From assembly GCA_900318685.1 (NCBI GenBank), contig ONLL01000021.1, positions 1-64,000 on the forward strand: a stretch of DNA of 64,000 nt, written 5' to 3'. The DNA is from an uncultured Prevotellaceae bacterium. GTDB lineage: Bacteria > Bacteroidota > Bacteroidia > Bacteroidales > Bacteroidaceae. Shown one piece after another: positions 28,936-40,898 of the stretch (positions are counted from its first letter, which is position 1; each line of letters begins with the position of its first letter). Both the position numbers and the translations under genes were made by a program. The notes under the pieces were generated by a model, which searched no databases, was not told the origin of the DNA, and saw only the letters and a list, made by a program, of their open reading frames with translations.

Positions 28936-29999
28936 AGAAGAAATATCAGAACGGATTCCTCATCTTCGGACTAGTAGTACTGGCACTGATGGTGAGCCAA
29001 TTGGACTTCAAGGAAGTCTGGGAAGGTATACAACGTGCCGGCTACTGGTTTCTGGCAGTAGTACTGCTGTGGGTGTTCTTATACATCTTTAATACTGGCG
29101 CGTGGTGGGTTATCATCAAAAGTGGTGAGAAAGAAACCGCGAAAACGACCGTACTGAAAGAGGATGCAGAGACAGCAGAACCAAAGGAGGACATTGAGCA
29201 GACTGCACCAGTACCCTCCAAGCCGTTCTCCTACCTCTGGCTCTACAAGATAACTGTCTCAGGTTTTGCCCTGAACTATGCCACTCCTGGTGGGCTGATG
29301 GGCGGCGAGCCCTACCGCATCATGTCGCTGTCGCCCTATATCGGCACAGAGCGGGCTACATCGAGTGTGCTGCTCTATGTTATGACCCATATCTTCTCGC
29401 ATTTCTGGTTTTGGCTGCTGTCGTGTGTGCTCTATGTGCTGACCCAGCCTATGAACGTGCCAATGGCACTGCTACTGCTCTGCGTAGCAGCTTTTTGTCT
29501 CACTGCCATCTGGTTCTTCCTTAAAGGTTATAAGCGTGGCATCGCCGTCAGCGGAATGCGCATCCTGAGTCATGTGCCCTTCGTGAAGAAATGGGCCAAG
29601 CGATTCTTCGAGAACCATGCCGAGCAGCTGGCCACAATCGACCATCAGATAGCCGCCCTGCACGGGCAGAATCCTCGCACATTCTTTACAGCAGTGCTAT
29701 TGGAGCTGAGTTGCCGCGTGGTGTCAGCGCTCGAGATATTCTTCATTCTGCTAGTCATCATGCCGTCGGCCAACTATCTGCAATGCATCCTCATCCTGGC
29801 GTTTACTTCGCTCTTCGCCAACATGCTCTTCTTCATTCCACTGCAACTAGTAGGGCGCGAAGGAGGATTCCTGCTGTCAGCCAAGGGACTGAGCATTGGC
29901 GCACGCGAAGGAATCTTCGTGGCACTGCTAGTCCGTCTGCGCGAACTTATATGGACAGCCATCGGCCTGCTTCTCATCAAGTTGGAGAAGCGGCAATAG
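28932..29999 (+). CDS. Flippase-like integral membrane protein (lysylphosphatidylglycerol synthase TM family)
   Basis: This 355-residue inner-membrane protein has about eight predicted membrane helices (for example 10-24, 38-58, 140-175, 265-290). It resembles the UPF0104/LPG-synthase transmembrane region without the transferase domain, a family suspected of lipid flipping. It starts with GTG overlapping the pdxA stop (GTGA). Between helix 2 and the next helix is a hydrophilic Glu/Lys-rich insertion, about residues 64-97. Conserved-looking motifs are TPGGLMGGEPYRI and QLVGREGGFLL. Substrate unknown. Confidence 0.8.
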   Translation: MKKKYQNGFLIFGLVVLALMVSQLDFKEVWEGIQRAGYWFLAVVLLWVFLYIFNTGAWWVIIKSGEKETAKTTVLKEDAETAEPKEDIEQTAPVPSKPFSYLWLYKITVSGFALNYATPGGLMGGEPYRIMSLSPYIGTERATSSVLLYVMTHIFSHFWFWLLSCVLYVLTQPMNVPMALLLLCVAAFCLTAIWFFLKGYKRGIAVSGMRILSHVPFVKKWAKRFFENHAEQLATIDHQIAALHGQNPRTFFTAVLLELSCRVVSALEIFFILLVIMPSANYLQCILILAFTSLFANMLFFIPLQLVGREGGFLLSAKGLSIGAREGIFVALLVRLRELIWTAIGLLLIKLEKRQ

Positions 30000-30022
30000 A
30001 CTATATTTGAGTAATTTATTGT

Positions 30023-30046
30023 GTGGGGAGGGTACAACTACCCCAC
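30023..30046. terminator. Weak hairpin between converging genes
   Basis: GTGGGG (30023-30028) pairs with CCCCAC (30041-30046), just after the flippase-like gene and across the stop codon of the minus-strand methyltransferase. There is no T run, so its role as a terminator is doubtful. Confidence 0.3.
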
Positions 30047-30949
30047 CCTACGCAACACCCATTCCTGATAGGTGCCTATGTGCGCATTGCAGGAATCATA
30101 GCCCAGATAACCAATGATGATATTGGTGACGAACTGATCGGGCAAGGCCCAAAACAACAGCTTCGACAACCAGGGATGCGTCAGGATCTTAGCTGCCTTA
30201 CGCTCCAAGCGCTTCAGGTCGGGCAAAGTCTGTTGCGAGTAGTCGGTATACTTGGCCAGCGTCAGTCCGCTATTGGTGAAATGGGTGTTCATCTGCTGCA
30301 GAGACTCAATCATGGCACTTGCACCACCTTTCGACAACAAGGCGATGACCTTTTGCAGATGAGGATCGTAGGACTCGTAATCATCACAAGTGGCATAGTC
30401 GTAGATGATGAACACGCCATTGGGCTTCAACACACGACGTACCTCCTTGAATATCTTCTCCTTGTCGCTGTTATGGACGATGGTCTCGATAGCGTAAGCC
30501 ACATCCACAGACTGGTCCTCAAAACGTGACAGGTCGCTGTAGTCCTGCTCAAACAACTTGATATTCGAAGGCAGATCCTTGCGCTTCAGCGGAAAGAGAT
30601 CTACACCATAGAACTGCGTCTGAGGGAAGCAGCGAGCCAGATACATCAGATTGGAGCACTGGCCCGAGCCCAGCTCCAACACCACATTGCCATCCTGGAT
30701 ATATTCAGCTATGGAATCGGGCTGCAAGAAGACATCCTCATCCGTGAAGCATCCATTCTCCGACAAACGGAAATGCATGAATCCGTCCTGAGAGTGATAA
30801 TGACGATAGGCCCAGTGATTGATGCGATAGTAGGACCGTATCTGATCAAGGGAATTCTTGTCGCCCTCAATATACTTGTCGAGATTCAGGAACTTAGCCA
30901 TAGCGTCGATCTTGGCATGCAATTGGTAGTAGCTGTACTTCTGATTCAT
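30038..30949 (-). CDS. Class I SAM-dependent methyltransferase
   Basis: This 303-residue protein has methyltransferase motif I VLELGSGQCSNLMYLA with YGVDLFP as the next strand, motif II-like SVDVAYAIETIVH and post-I EVRRVLKPNGVFIIYDY. The N-terminal 80 residues and the C-terminal extension (KILTHPWLSKLLFWALPDQF) resemble sterol/lipid-type methyltransferases, but the substrate cannot be named. It stands alone on the minus strand, upstream of nothing obviously related, and converges with the flippase-like gene. Confidence 0.83.
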   Translation of the reverse strand: MNQKYSYYQLHAKIDAMAKFLNLDKYIEGDKNSLDQIRSYYRINHWAYRHYHSQDGFMHFRLSENGCFTDEDVFLQPDSIAEYIQDGNVVLELGSGQCSNLMYLARCFPQTQFYGVDLFPLKRKDLPSNIKLFEQDYSDLSRFEDQSVDVAYAIETIVHNSDKEKIFKEVRRVLKPNGVFIIYDYATCDDYESYDPHLQKVIALLSKGGASAMIESLQQMNTHFTNSGLTLAKYTDYSQQTLPDLKRLERKAAKILTHPWLSKLLFWALPDQFVTNIIIGYLGYDSCNAHIGTYQEWVLRRVG

Positions 30950-31001
30950 GCGGAGAGAGAATTTGGATTTGCGGAAGGAGGAAAAAAGATTTGTTGAAAT
31001 G

Positions 31002-31039
31002 AAAAAAACTGGGCCAGAGAGCTATTCCCTGACCCAGTT
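31002..31039 (-). terminator. Intrinsic terminator after mutB
   Basis: On the minus strand AACTGGG pairs with CCCAGTT around a partly self-pairing loop, followed by seven T's. It begins 12 bases after the mutB stop codon. Confidence 0.85.
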
Positions 31040-31050
31040 CTCTGTTGATA

Positions 31051-33114
<2,064 letters not shown>

Positions 33115-33116
33115 AA

Positions 33117-34988
33117 TTAGATTCCGAGTTTAGCATTATACGCCTTGAGCGTTTCGAGCTGGTTAGACTTGACGTGGATGAAATTCTCAATACCGGCAGC
33201 CTTCAGGTCCTCAGAGCAGGCTGGAGCACCAGCTACTACGAACATGGCGCGGCCATCGAGGTACTTGAAAGCGGGAACAGCATACTCAGCATACTCGTCG
33301 TCGCTGCTGCAGATGACCACGATGTCGGCCTTGGCCTCGAGAGCGGCATCTACACCCTCCTCGACGGTCTTGAATCCGAGGTTGTCCATCACCTTATAGC
33401 CGGCGGCTGCGAGGAAGTTGCACGAGAACTGAGCACGAGCCTGACGCATGGCCAGATTGCCGATGGTCAGCATGAATGCGATGGGCTGCTTCTCAGCCTT
33501 CTCAGTAGAGAGGCGCAGCGTCTCGAACTCGCTGGCCAGGCGCTCCTTGTTCAGAACGGGCAGCTGCACTTCCGTCTCATTTGCTGCTGTAGTACAGCAA
33601 CATACAGGACCGACGGGCTGCTTGCCTTCAGAGGTCTCCGTGAAGTTGGGGAACTGGTTAGTGCCCAGGATGAACTCGCGGCGAGTGGCGGCAGCAGCAT
33701 GACGCTTGTCGTTAGAGGCGTTCACTGCGTTGGTGATGTTGCCCTTCAGAGCCTCAGCCAGGAAACCGCCAGCCTCCTCGACAGCGAGGAACAGCTTCCA
33801 GCCTTCCTTGGCCAGAGCATCGGTGAGGTGCTCGATGGTGTAAGAGCCACCAGCCACGTCGACCAGCTTGTCGAAGTGGGCCTCCTCCTTCAGCAGCAGC
33901 TGCTGGTTGCGGGCAATGCGCTCGGCAAACTCGGTGGGCTGCTCGTAAGGCTTATCAAACGGAGTTACGACGATCGACTCTACATTAGCCAAAGCAGCCG
34001 ACATGGTCTCCGTCTGCGAACGCAGCAGGTTGACGTAGGAGTCGAACAGCGTCTGGTTGTATTCCGAAGTATAAGCACAGACATGCATCTGCGAGCAGGT
34101 GCAGTTCAGTGCCTTGTCGCCTACGAACTGGCGTACGATCTGTGCCCAGAGCATGCGGGCAGCACGGAACTTGGCAATCTCCATGAAGTAGTTCTCGCTG
34201 ACGCCCATGTTAAACTTCATGCGCTTGGCAGCTTCGCAGGCATCGACACCAGCCTCAGTCAGCTGGTTCAGGTACTCAGCGCCCCAGGCCAGAGCATAGC
34301 CCAGCTCCTGATAAATATAGGAACCTGCATTGTTCAGGGCCACAGAGTTCACACAGATGCACTTGTAGCCAGGCAGCTCCTTCAGGGCCTCGATGAGCGA
34401 TTTGGCCTGCTCGAGCACTGCCGTCGTGTCCTTACCCTTGACCAGGATCTTGCTGATGGGGTCGAAGTTGATGCTACCCTTCAGCTCGGCCAGCGGGTAG
34501 TTCTTCTCCTTGAAGTACTCCACCAGCACCTGAGCCAACTCGACGCTGCTGCGCTGGCAAGTCACGAAGTTCAGCTCCACATACTGCGGAAGGATACCTT
34601 CGAGCAGCGTAGCCACGAACTCCTTGCTGACGCACTTGCCAGGAAACTTGAAGCCGAGCGAATCAACACCCTTGTTCAGGATGTCAAGAGCCTTTGCGTT
34701 GGCAGCCTTAGCATCCTCAGCGTCAATGTCCTGACGCACGAACCACAGGTTGTTGTCCTTCTTGTTACCACGTACATACGGGAACTCTCCAGGCAGTGAG
34801 TCCACAGACTTCAGGTCCTTCAAGTCCTCACGGCGATAGAAAGGCTGTACGTTAAAACCTTCATTTGTTCTCCACACAAGGCGCTTCTGGAAATCGGCAC
34901 CCTTCAAGTCTACCTCAATCTTGTCCAGCCACTCTTGTGTGGTGGGCGCAGTAAACTCGGTGAAGAGTTTCTCTTTGTTGTTTGACAT
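33117..34988 (-). CDS. mutA: Methylmalonyl-CoA mutase, small subunit
   Basis: This 623-residue partner subunit of MutB keeps the TIM-barrel and B12-like folds ([50 protein letters not shown], shown here split: [18 protein letters not shown] and [11 protein letters not shown]). It lacks the DxHxxG cobalamin-binding motif in its C-terminal domain, where [13 protein letters not shown] appears instead, as expected for a non-catalytic subunit. It is first in the operon, with a good promoter (TACCTTTG at 35033-35040, minus strand) and a leader of about 40 bases. Confidence 0.96.
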   Translation of the reverse strand: MSNNKEKLFTEFTAPTTQEWLDKIEVDLKGADFQKRLVWRTNEGFNVQPFYRREDLKDLKSVDSLPGEFPYVRGNKKDNNLWFVRQDIDAEDAKAANAKALDILNKGVDSLGFKFPGKCVSKEFVATLLEGILPQYVELNFVTCQRSSVELAQVLVEYFKEKNYPLAELKGSINFDPISKILVKGKDTTAVLEQAKSLIEALKELPGYKCICVNSVALNNAGSYIYQELGYALAWGAEYLNQLTEAGVDACEAAKRMKFNMGVSENYFMEIAKFRAARMLWAQIVRQFVGDKALNCTCSQMHVCAYTSEYNQTLFDSYVNLLRSQTETMSAALANVESIVVTPFDKPYEQPTEFAERIARNQQLLLKEEAHFDKLVDVAGGSYTIEHLTDALAKEGWKLFLAVEEAGGFLAEALKGNITNAVNASNDKRHAAAATRREFILGTNQFPNFTETSEGKQPVGPVCCCTTAANETEVQLPVLNKERLASEFETLRLSTEKAEKQPIAFMLTIGNLAMRQARAQFSCNFLAAAGYKVMDNLGFKTVEEGVDAALEAKADIVVICSSDDEYAEYAVPAFKYLDGRAMFVVAGAPACSEDLKAAGIENFIHVKSNQLETLKAYNAKLGI

Positions 34989-35032
34989 AGTTGTGTATTA
35001 ATTATAAAAAGTATTGAATATATTCGAGAGTG

Positions 35033-35063
35033 CAAAGGTACACAAAAAATCTCATGGACGCAA
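35033..35063 (-). promoter_or_regulatory. Promoter for mutA-mutB
   Basis: On the minus strand TTG (35061-35063), 20 bases, then TACCTTTG-CA (35033-35040). Confidence 0.72.
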
Positions 35064-35257
35064 GAATATTCGAGAATATTTCACTCCGCCAAAATATAAA
35101 ATATCCAAAAAAATCTGCCAACCTATGCCCCTACGGTCTTTTGGATGGCTCAACAGCAGTCAGGGAGCCGGATTTTATCCAGTTTTATTTCGAAAGAAGA
35201 AGAAATGGAAAGATTTGAAGGTTCATGAGAAAACAAAAAAAATGTTTTTAAGCGAAA

Positions 35258-35544
35258 AGACCTAACACCTAACATTCATTTTTCATAACAACCTTAATTC
35301 TAGATGTTTACAACAAAAATGATGCTTCTGACACCTAACTTAGAGGTAACATAGACCTAACATAGAGGTAACGTCAGACCTAACATCTCGCTCATAGCAG
35401 TTTCTGCGCCAATGTTAGGTATCATGTTAGGTCTGTGTTAGGTCTAAGTTAGGTCTAAGTTAGGTCTTATGTTACCTCTTGAGGCCGAATAAAATCACGC
35501 AACATATTGGCATATAGACATTTAGCAAAATATCATGTTAGGTC
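35258..35544. repeat. Iteron-like array with 11-bp period, arranged as an imperfect palindrome
   Basis: The core motif TTAGGTC (complement GACCTAA), or its variant TTACCTC (GAGGTAA), recurs about fourteen times. The left block (35331-35386) has five units, AGACCTAACAT-like and AGAGGTAACAT-like alternating; the right block (35412-35478) has six units such as CATGTTAGGTC and TAAGTTAGGTC. Steps are 11 bp, occasionally 12. The blocks are complementary, with a 25-base loop at 35387-35411. Outlying copies are at 35258-35275 and 35534-35544. Confidence 0.9.
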
Positions 35545-35637
35545 TTGGACAAAAAGCAATAAACAATAAAAAAACGTGCTATACTCTTCGTAACGCTCGT
35601 AGCGGATAAAGCACTGCGCCGAATGCGACGGAGGTAT

Positions 35638-35699
35638 CATTCCCACGCTGGGAATGGTTCGTTCCCATGCTGGGAATGATATGTTCCCACGGTGGGAAC
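35638..35699. repeat. Three tandem palindromes at exact 22-bp spacing
   Basis: CATTCCCACGCTGGGAATG (35638-35656), GTTCCCATGCTGGGAAT (35661-35677) and GTTCCCACGGTGGGAAC (35683-35699). The RTTCCCA half-site starts at 35639, 35661 and 35683. Each unit is an inverted repeat with a 3-base centre, as expected for a dimeric DNA-binding protein, or for three small RNA hairpins. Confidence 0.9.
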
Positions 35700-35717
35700 A
35701 AGTGCAAAGTCGGCGTC

Positions 35718-35795
35718 GGGCGCTTGGTTAGTGCGCAACTAGCATTCGCTCCGTCCGCAACGAGCGAGCAGTACGTCCGCAACGAGCAAGCGCCC
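35718..35795. repeat. GC-rich inverted and direct repeats
   Basis: GGGCGCTTG (35718-35726) is the exact complement of CAAGCGCCC (35787-35795). Between them the 14-mer CGTCCGCAACGAGC occurs twice, at 35752 and 35774, again 22 bases apart. Confidence 0.8.
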
Positions 35796-35829
35796 CGTTT
35801 TTGGACAAACAGAATATTACCATTGAAAT

Positions 35830-35856
35830 GGGTCCCCGATATCACATCGGAGACCC
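35830..35856 (-). terminator. Hairpin downstream of galE, probable terminator
   Basis: GGGTC-C-CCGAT pairs with ATCGG-A-GACCC around ATCAC, with a single mismatch. It lies 64 bases beyond the galE stop. On the minus strand it is followed by ATTTC, a weak T tract, so termination may be partial. Confidence 0.6.
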
Positions 35857-35920
35857 ACACAACACAAACACAAAAATCAGCCTCTATAAGGAGACTGTAT
35901 ATCTCATCTATAGTCAGATT

Positions 35921-36961
35921 CTATTGCACTCCGTCTTCGCGGAGCTTCTCTTGCCAGCGCCAAGCCGAACGGAGAACGTCTTCGACGGGAGTGTCGGCCT
36001 TCCAACCAAGCACCTTGTTGGCTTTGTCGACATTGCCCCACACTTTCTCGATGTCGCCTTCGCGACGGGGAGCATATTCCCAGTTAACCTTCACGCCAGT
36101 GGCTTTCTCGAAGCCCTCGACAACCTCGAGCGTCGACAGACCACGACCCGTACCAATATTAAACACCTCAACAGCGTCGGTCTCAGGCTTGTCAAGCACG
36201 CGCTCCATAGCCTTCACGTGAGCCTTGGCCAGGTCTACCACATAAATATAGTCGCGGATGCAGGTATGATCGGGAGTATTGTAGTCGTTACCGAAAATCT
36301 TCAGCTGCTTGCGGATGCCGATAGCCGTCTGAGTGACGAAGGGGATGAGGTTCATGGGCACGCCGTTGGGCAGCTCGCCGATGAGTGCCGTAGGATGTGC
36401 GCCGATGGGATTGAAGTAGCGCAGGATGATACTCTTGATGGGAGCGCCACTGTGTATATAGTCCTGGATGATCTCCTCATTGATCTGCTTCGTGTTGCCG
36501 TAGGGCGAGAGGGCCTTCTGGATGGGAGCTTTCTCAGTCACAGGCAGGTTCTCCTCCGTGGGCTGGCCATAGACCGTGCATGACGACGAGAAGATGATGC
36601 CCTTCACGTTGTACTTGGGCATCAGCTCGAGCAGATTGATGAGCGAAGTGATATTGTTGCGATAGTAGAGCAGGGGCTTCTCGACGCTCTCACCCACAGC
36701 CTTAGAAGCGGCGAAATGGATGATACCCTCTATCTTCGGATACTTCTGGAAGACGCCTTCAAGTGCCTCCAGATCGCAGCAGTCGACCTTCTCGAATGCA
36801 GGGCGCACGCCAGTAATCTTCTCAATGCCATCGACCACGTTGGCATTACTGTTCGACAGGTTGTCGATGATAACCACCTCATAGCCAGCCTCTTGCAGCT
36901 CTACGGTGGTGTGGCTCCCTATAAAGCCGGTGCCACCCGTCACTAAGATTGTCTGTTTCAT
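35921..36961 (-). CDS. galE: UDP-glucose 4-epimerase
   Basis: This 346-residue NAD-dependent enzyme of the extended short-chain dehydrogenase family interconverts UDP-glucose and UDP-galactose for galactose use and surface sugars. The Rossmann motif GGTGFIGSHT is at residues 8-17. The catalytic YxxxK is seen as SPYGNTKQI (Tyr and Lys), with the upstream SSCTVYGQP serine region. Length is normal. It follows the ABC-F gene by 20 bases on the same strand, a gap that is made of three 7-base repeat units and part of the stop codon. Its substrate could also be the N-acetyl sugars. Confidence 0.94.
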   Translation of the reverse strand: MKQTILVTGGTGFIGSHTTVELQEAGYEVVIIDNLSNSNANVVDGIEKITGVRPAFEKVDCCDLEALEGVFQKYPKIEGIIHFAASKAVGESVEKPLLYYRNNITSLINLLELMPKYNVKGIIFSSSCTVYGQPTEENLPVTEKAPIQKALSPYGNTKQINEEIIQDYIHSGAPIKSIILRYFNPIGAHPTALIGELPNGVPMNLIPFVTQTAIGIRKQLKIFGNDYNTPDHTCIRDYIYVVDLAKAHVKAMERVLDKPETDAVEVFNIGTGRGLSTLEVVEGFEKATGVKVNWEYAPRREGDIEKVWGNVDKANKVLGWKADTPVEDVLRSAWRWQEKLREDGVQ

Positions 36962-36964
36962 ATA

Positions 36965-38604
<1,640 letters not shown>

Positions 38605-38628
38605 CTACTGATTTACGATTATTCGCTG

Positions 38629-38636
38629 CAAAGGTA
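38629..38636 (-). promoter_or_regulatory. -7 box (TACCTTTG) for the ABC-F/galE operon
   Basis: Minus-strand TACCTTTG-CAGC lies about 33 bases upstream of the ABC-F start codon. Confidence 0.65.
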
Positions 38637-38700
38637 ATCAAAAAAAATGAATTAACGAAAGAATAGTTGAACAATTAACAGTTTTCTAACACAAAAGCAA

Positions 38701-38739
38701 TAAAAGAATTCAGGAGAACCCTTGCAGACTCTCCTGAAT
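38701..38739 (-). terminator. Intrinsic terminator after tRNA-Val
   Basis: ATTCAGGAGA (38708-38717) pairs perfectly with TCTCCTGAAT (38730-38739). On the minus strand this is followed by TCTTTTA. It lies 6 bases past the tRNA-Val 3' end and ends the two-tRNA transcript. Confidence 0.9.
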
Positions 38740-38745
38740 ACCCTG

Positions 38746-38820
38746 TAGGAACATTGGGACTCGAACCCAAGACCTCTTCAATGTGACTGAAGCGCTCTAA
38801 ACCAACTGAGCTATGCTCCT
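38746..38820 (-). tRNA. tRNA-Val (CAC)
   Basis: This is a 75-base cloverleaf on the minus strand. The acceptor stem is AGGAGCA/TGTTCCT (one G-T pair) with discriminator A. The D arm is GCTC...GAGC and the anticodon arm CTTCA-GTCACAT-TGAAG gives anticodon CAC (codon GUG). The T arm is TTGGG-TTCGAGT-CCCAA. No CCA is encoded. It follows tRNA-Arg by 22 bases. Confidence 0.95.
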
Positions 38821-38842
38821 ATCTCTTTAAATTTGCTCTTTG

Positions 38843-38916
38843 TGAACCCGAAGGGATTCAAACCCTTGACCTTCAGAACCGGAATCTGACGCTCTATTCA
38901 GCTAAGCTACGGGTCC
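38843..38916 (-). tRNA. tRNA-Arg (CCG)
   Basis: This is a 74-base cloverleaf on the minus strand. The acceptor stem is GGACCCG/CGGGTTC (one G-T pair) with discriminator A. The anticodon arm TCAGA-TTCCGGT-TCTGA gives anticodon CCG (codon CGG). The T arm is AAGGG-TTTGAAT-CCCTT. No CCA is encoded. It is first in the tRNA-Arg/tRNA-Val transcript. Confidence 0.95.
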
Positions 38917-38946
38917 GTCTCCTCTGCTTGTTCCTCTAAGCGGGTG

Positions 38947-38954
38947 CAAAGGTA
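38947..38954 (-). promoter_or_regulatory. -7 box (TACCTTTG) for the tRNA operon
   Basis: Minus-strand TACCTTTG-CA ends about 30 bases before the first base of tRNA-Arg. Confidence 0.65.
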
Positions 38955-39017
38955 GACAAAAAATTCCATTCCCGCAAGTTTTTTGTGGATATTTTTTTGT
39001 TATTGCGGAATTATTTG

Positions 39018-39025
39018 TAATTTTG
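39018..39025 (+). promoter_or_regulatory. -7 box (TAATTTTG) for the lipoprotein-murB operon
   Basis: TAATTTTG-CA lies 42 bases upstream of the start at 39068 and is divergent from the tRNA promoter. Confidence 0.6.
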
Positions 39026-39067
39026 CATGCTGAAAACAGAGCTTATTAGCGATACGACAACCAGAAA

Positions 39068-39880
39068 ATGAAAAAAATGCATTTTGCGCTGGCAGCAGTG
39101 CTCCTAGCTGTGATGGCTTGCTCAGGCGGCAAGACATCAAAATCTGCAGAGGAAGAGTACTGCGAAGAAGAGCCACTGCCAGAGCGGTTTGAGAACGACG
39201 ACCTGCCCAAGGCTGCCGACGAGGTGTTCGATGACTTCGCCTACTATTTCGCCAGCAATGAGCATTTGCAACGGCGACGCATCAACTTCCCGCTGACATT
39301 GGAGAGCAGTCGAGGCAAGAGCCTGCTGGAAGAGGAACAGTGGCGCATGGACTCACTATTCATGACCACGGGCGAGTATACCTTTATCCTCGACAATCCA
39401 GACCAGCGTGAGCAACTGAATGACAGCACGATGAACGTCGTCACGGTGGAGAAGATATTCTTCGATGCTGATTCTGTGTGCCAGTACATCTTCTGCCGTA
39501 ATGAAGGCAGATGGATGCTGCAGGGCCTCAGGCAGCAGAAGCTGTCAGACAACGCAAATGCACCTTTCCTGGGATTCTTCCACACCTTCGCAACCGACTC
39601 TGCCTTTCAGCAGAACAGCCTGAGCAGCGAGATCGTTTTCTCAGGTCCTGACCCTGACGACGACTTCGCCCGCATGGAGGGTTTCATCACTCCAGACTCA
39701 TGGGAAGCCTTCGCACCTGAGCTTCCACAGGACAGTATTTATAATATTGTGTATACGAAGCTGAACAACAGGTCCAGCGAGAAGACCCTTTTCGTCTGCG
39801 GCATATCCAATGGACAAGAGTTGGAACTCACCTTCCGGCAGAGAAGGGGGAAATGGAGACTGACACGACTGACACAGTAG
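39068..39880 (+). CDS. Lipoprotein, DUF4348-like
   Basis: This 270-residue protein begins MKKMHFALAAVLLAVMACSGG, a signal peptide with lipobox VMAC (Cys18 lipidated). An acidic spacer (EEEYCEEEPLPERFENDD) precedes two repeats of a DDFAYYFASNEHLQRRRINFPL-like pattern, the second starting near DDFARMEGFITPDSW; the first string is given here only in part: FDDFAYYF and HLQRRRINFPL. This resembles the DUF4348 lipoproteins of Bacteroidales, with moderate certainty. It precedes murB by 4 bases, so it may have an envelope role. Confidence 0.75.
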   Translation: MKKMHFALAAVLLAVMACSGGKTSKSAEEEYCEEEPLPERFENDDLPKAADEVFDDFAYYFASNEHLQRRRINFPLTLESSRGKSLLEEEQWRMDSLFMTTGEYTFILDNPDQREQLNDSTMNVVTVEKIFFDADSVCQYIFCRNEGRWMLQGLRQQKLSDNANAPFLGFFHTFATDSAFQQNSLSSEIVFSGPDPDDDFARMEGFITPDSWEAFAPELPQDSIYNIVYTKLNNRSSEKTLFVCGISNGQELELTFRQRRGKWRLTRLTQ

Positions 39881-39884
39881 CAAG

Positions 39885-40898
39885 ATGAGAGACGAACGAG
39901 ACTATAGCCTGCTTTCACACAACACATTCGGCATCGACGCCCGTTGTCGGCGCTATGTGGAATATGCCTCTGTAGACGAAGCCCAGATGGTGGCATCAAT
40001 GCTTCGTGAGGCAGAATGCCCCTTTCTGATCATTGGTGCAGGAAGCAATCTGCTGCTGACCAAGGACTTTGAAGGAATAGTGGTGCGCTCGTCGCTTCGT
40101 GGCATCAGCCTGATGGAGCACAACGGCGAAGCCCTGCTCAGATGCGGCAGCGGAGAAACTTGGGACGACGTGGTAGCTTGGACTGTGGAAAGAGGATTTG
40201 CCGATATGGTCAACCTCTCGCTTATTCCTGGCGATGTGGGTGCTTCGGCCGTGCAGAACATTGGAGCCTATGGCTCAGAAGTATGCCAGCTGATCGAAGA
40301 GGTGCATGCCGTAGAGATAGCAACTGGTCAGCGCCAAATCATCAAGGCCCAGGAATGCCGATATGCCTATCGCGACAGCCGTTTCAAGCATGAGTGGAGC
40401 AAGCAGTGGCTCATCACGCATGTCGTCTATCGCCTGAGCCGCAGCACTCAGCCGAACATTGAATACGGAAACATCAGAGCCGAACTGGAACGTCGAGGCA
40501 CCGCCTCCCCCACCCCACAACAACTGCGCGCAGTTATCATCGACATTCGTCGCAGCAAGTTGCCAGATCCCATGCAGCTAGGCAATGCTGGCAGTTTCTT
40601 CACCAACCCCATCGTCAGCCGCGACAAGTACGATCAATTGGCAGCAGCCTATCCTCAGATGCCACATTATTATATAGATGAGGAGCACGAGAAGATTCCT
40701 GCAGGATGGATGATCGAGCAGTGCGGATGGAAAGGACGCTCGCTGGGACGAGCAGCCGTGCATGACAAGCAGGCACTGGTGCTGGTGAACCTTGGCGGAG
40801 CCAGCGGCCAGGATATCGTAGACTTGTGCGATGCCATCCGTAGAGACGTAGCCCATCAGTTTGGTATCGACCTCATCCCTGAAGTGAATATCGTATGA
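39885..40898 (+). CDS. murB: UDP-N-acetylenolpyruvoylglucosamine reductase
   Basis: This 337-residue FAD- and NADPH-dependent enzyme forms UDP-MurNAc in peptidoglycan synthesis. FAD-site segments FLIIGAGSNLLLTKDFEG and LSLIPGDVGASAVQNIGAYGSE are clear (each written within limits as FLIIGAGSNLLL and IPGDVGASAVQNIGAYG). The catalytic Ser lies in GNAGSFFTNPIV and the C-terminal Glu in LIPEVNIV. Length and order fit type I MurB. It starts 4 bases after the lipoprotein gene and its stop overlaps the start of the metallo-hydrolase gene. Confidence 0.95.
   Translation: MRDERDYSLLSHNTFGIDARCRRYVEYASVDEAQMVASMLREAECPFLIIGAGSNLLLTKDFEGIVVRSSLRGISLMEHNGEALLRCGSGETWDDVVAWTVERGFADMVNLSLIPGDVGASAVQNIGAYGSEVCQLIEEVHAVEIATGQRQIIKAQECRYAYRDSRFKHEWSKQWLITHVVYRLSRSTQPNIEYGNIRAELERRGTASPTPQQLRAVIIDIRRSKLPDPMQLGNAGSFFTNPIVSRDKYDQLAAAYPQMPHYYIDEEHEKIPAGWMIEQCGWKGRSLGRAAVHDKQALVLVNLGGASGQDIVDLCDAIRRDVAHQFGIDLIPEVNIV

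Larger units (their letters stand above)
35064..35829. other. Gene-free region with phased repeats
   Basis: No credible gene was found between the mutA promoter and the galE terminator: the longest frames lack start signals and run through repeats. The region holds, in order, an A+T-rich stretch (35064-35257), an array of TTAGGTC/GACCTAA motifs with 11-bp spacing (35258-35544), three TTCCCA/TGGGAA palindromes with 22-bp spacing (35638-35699) and a GC-rich part with 9-bp inverted and 14-bp direct repeats (35718-35795). It is the largest intergenic space in the window and may be a protein-binding or structured-RNA locus. Confidence 0.7.

Noticed and set aside
35258-35544. CRISPR array
   Set aside because: The units are 11 bp without unique spacers, reverse orientation in the middle, and no cas gene is near.
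35064-35829. Chromosomal replication origin
   Set aside because: The repeated motifs could suggest iterons, but there is no dnaA, no DnaA-box consensus and no skew information, so the claim cannot be supported.
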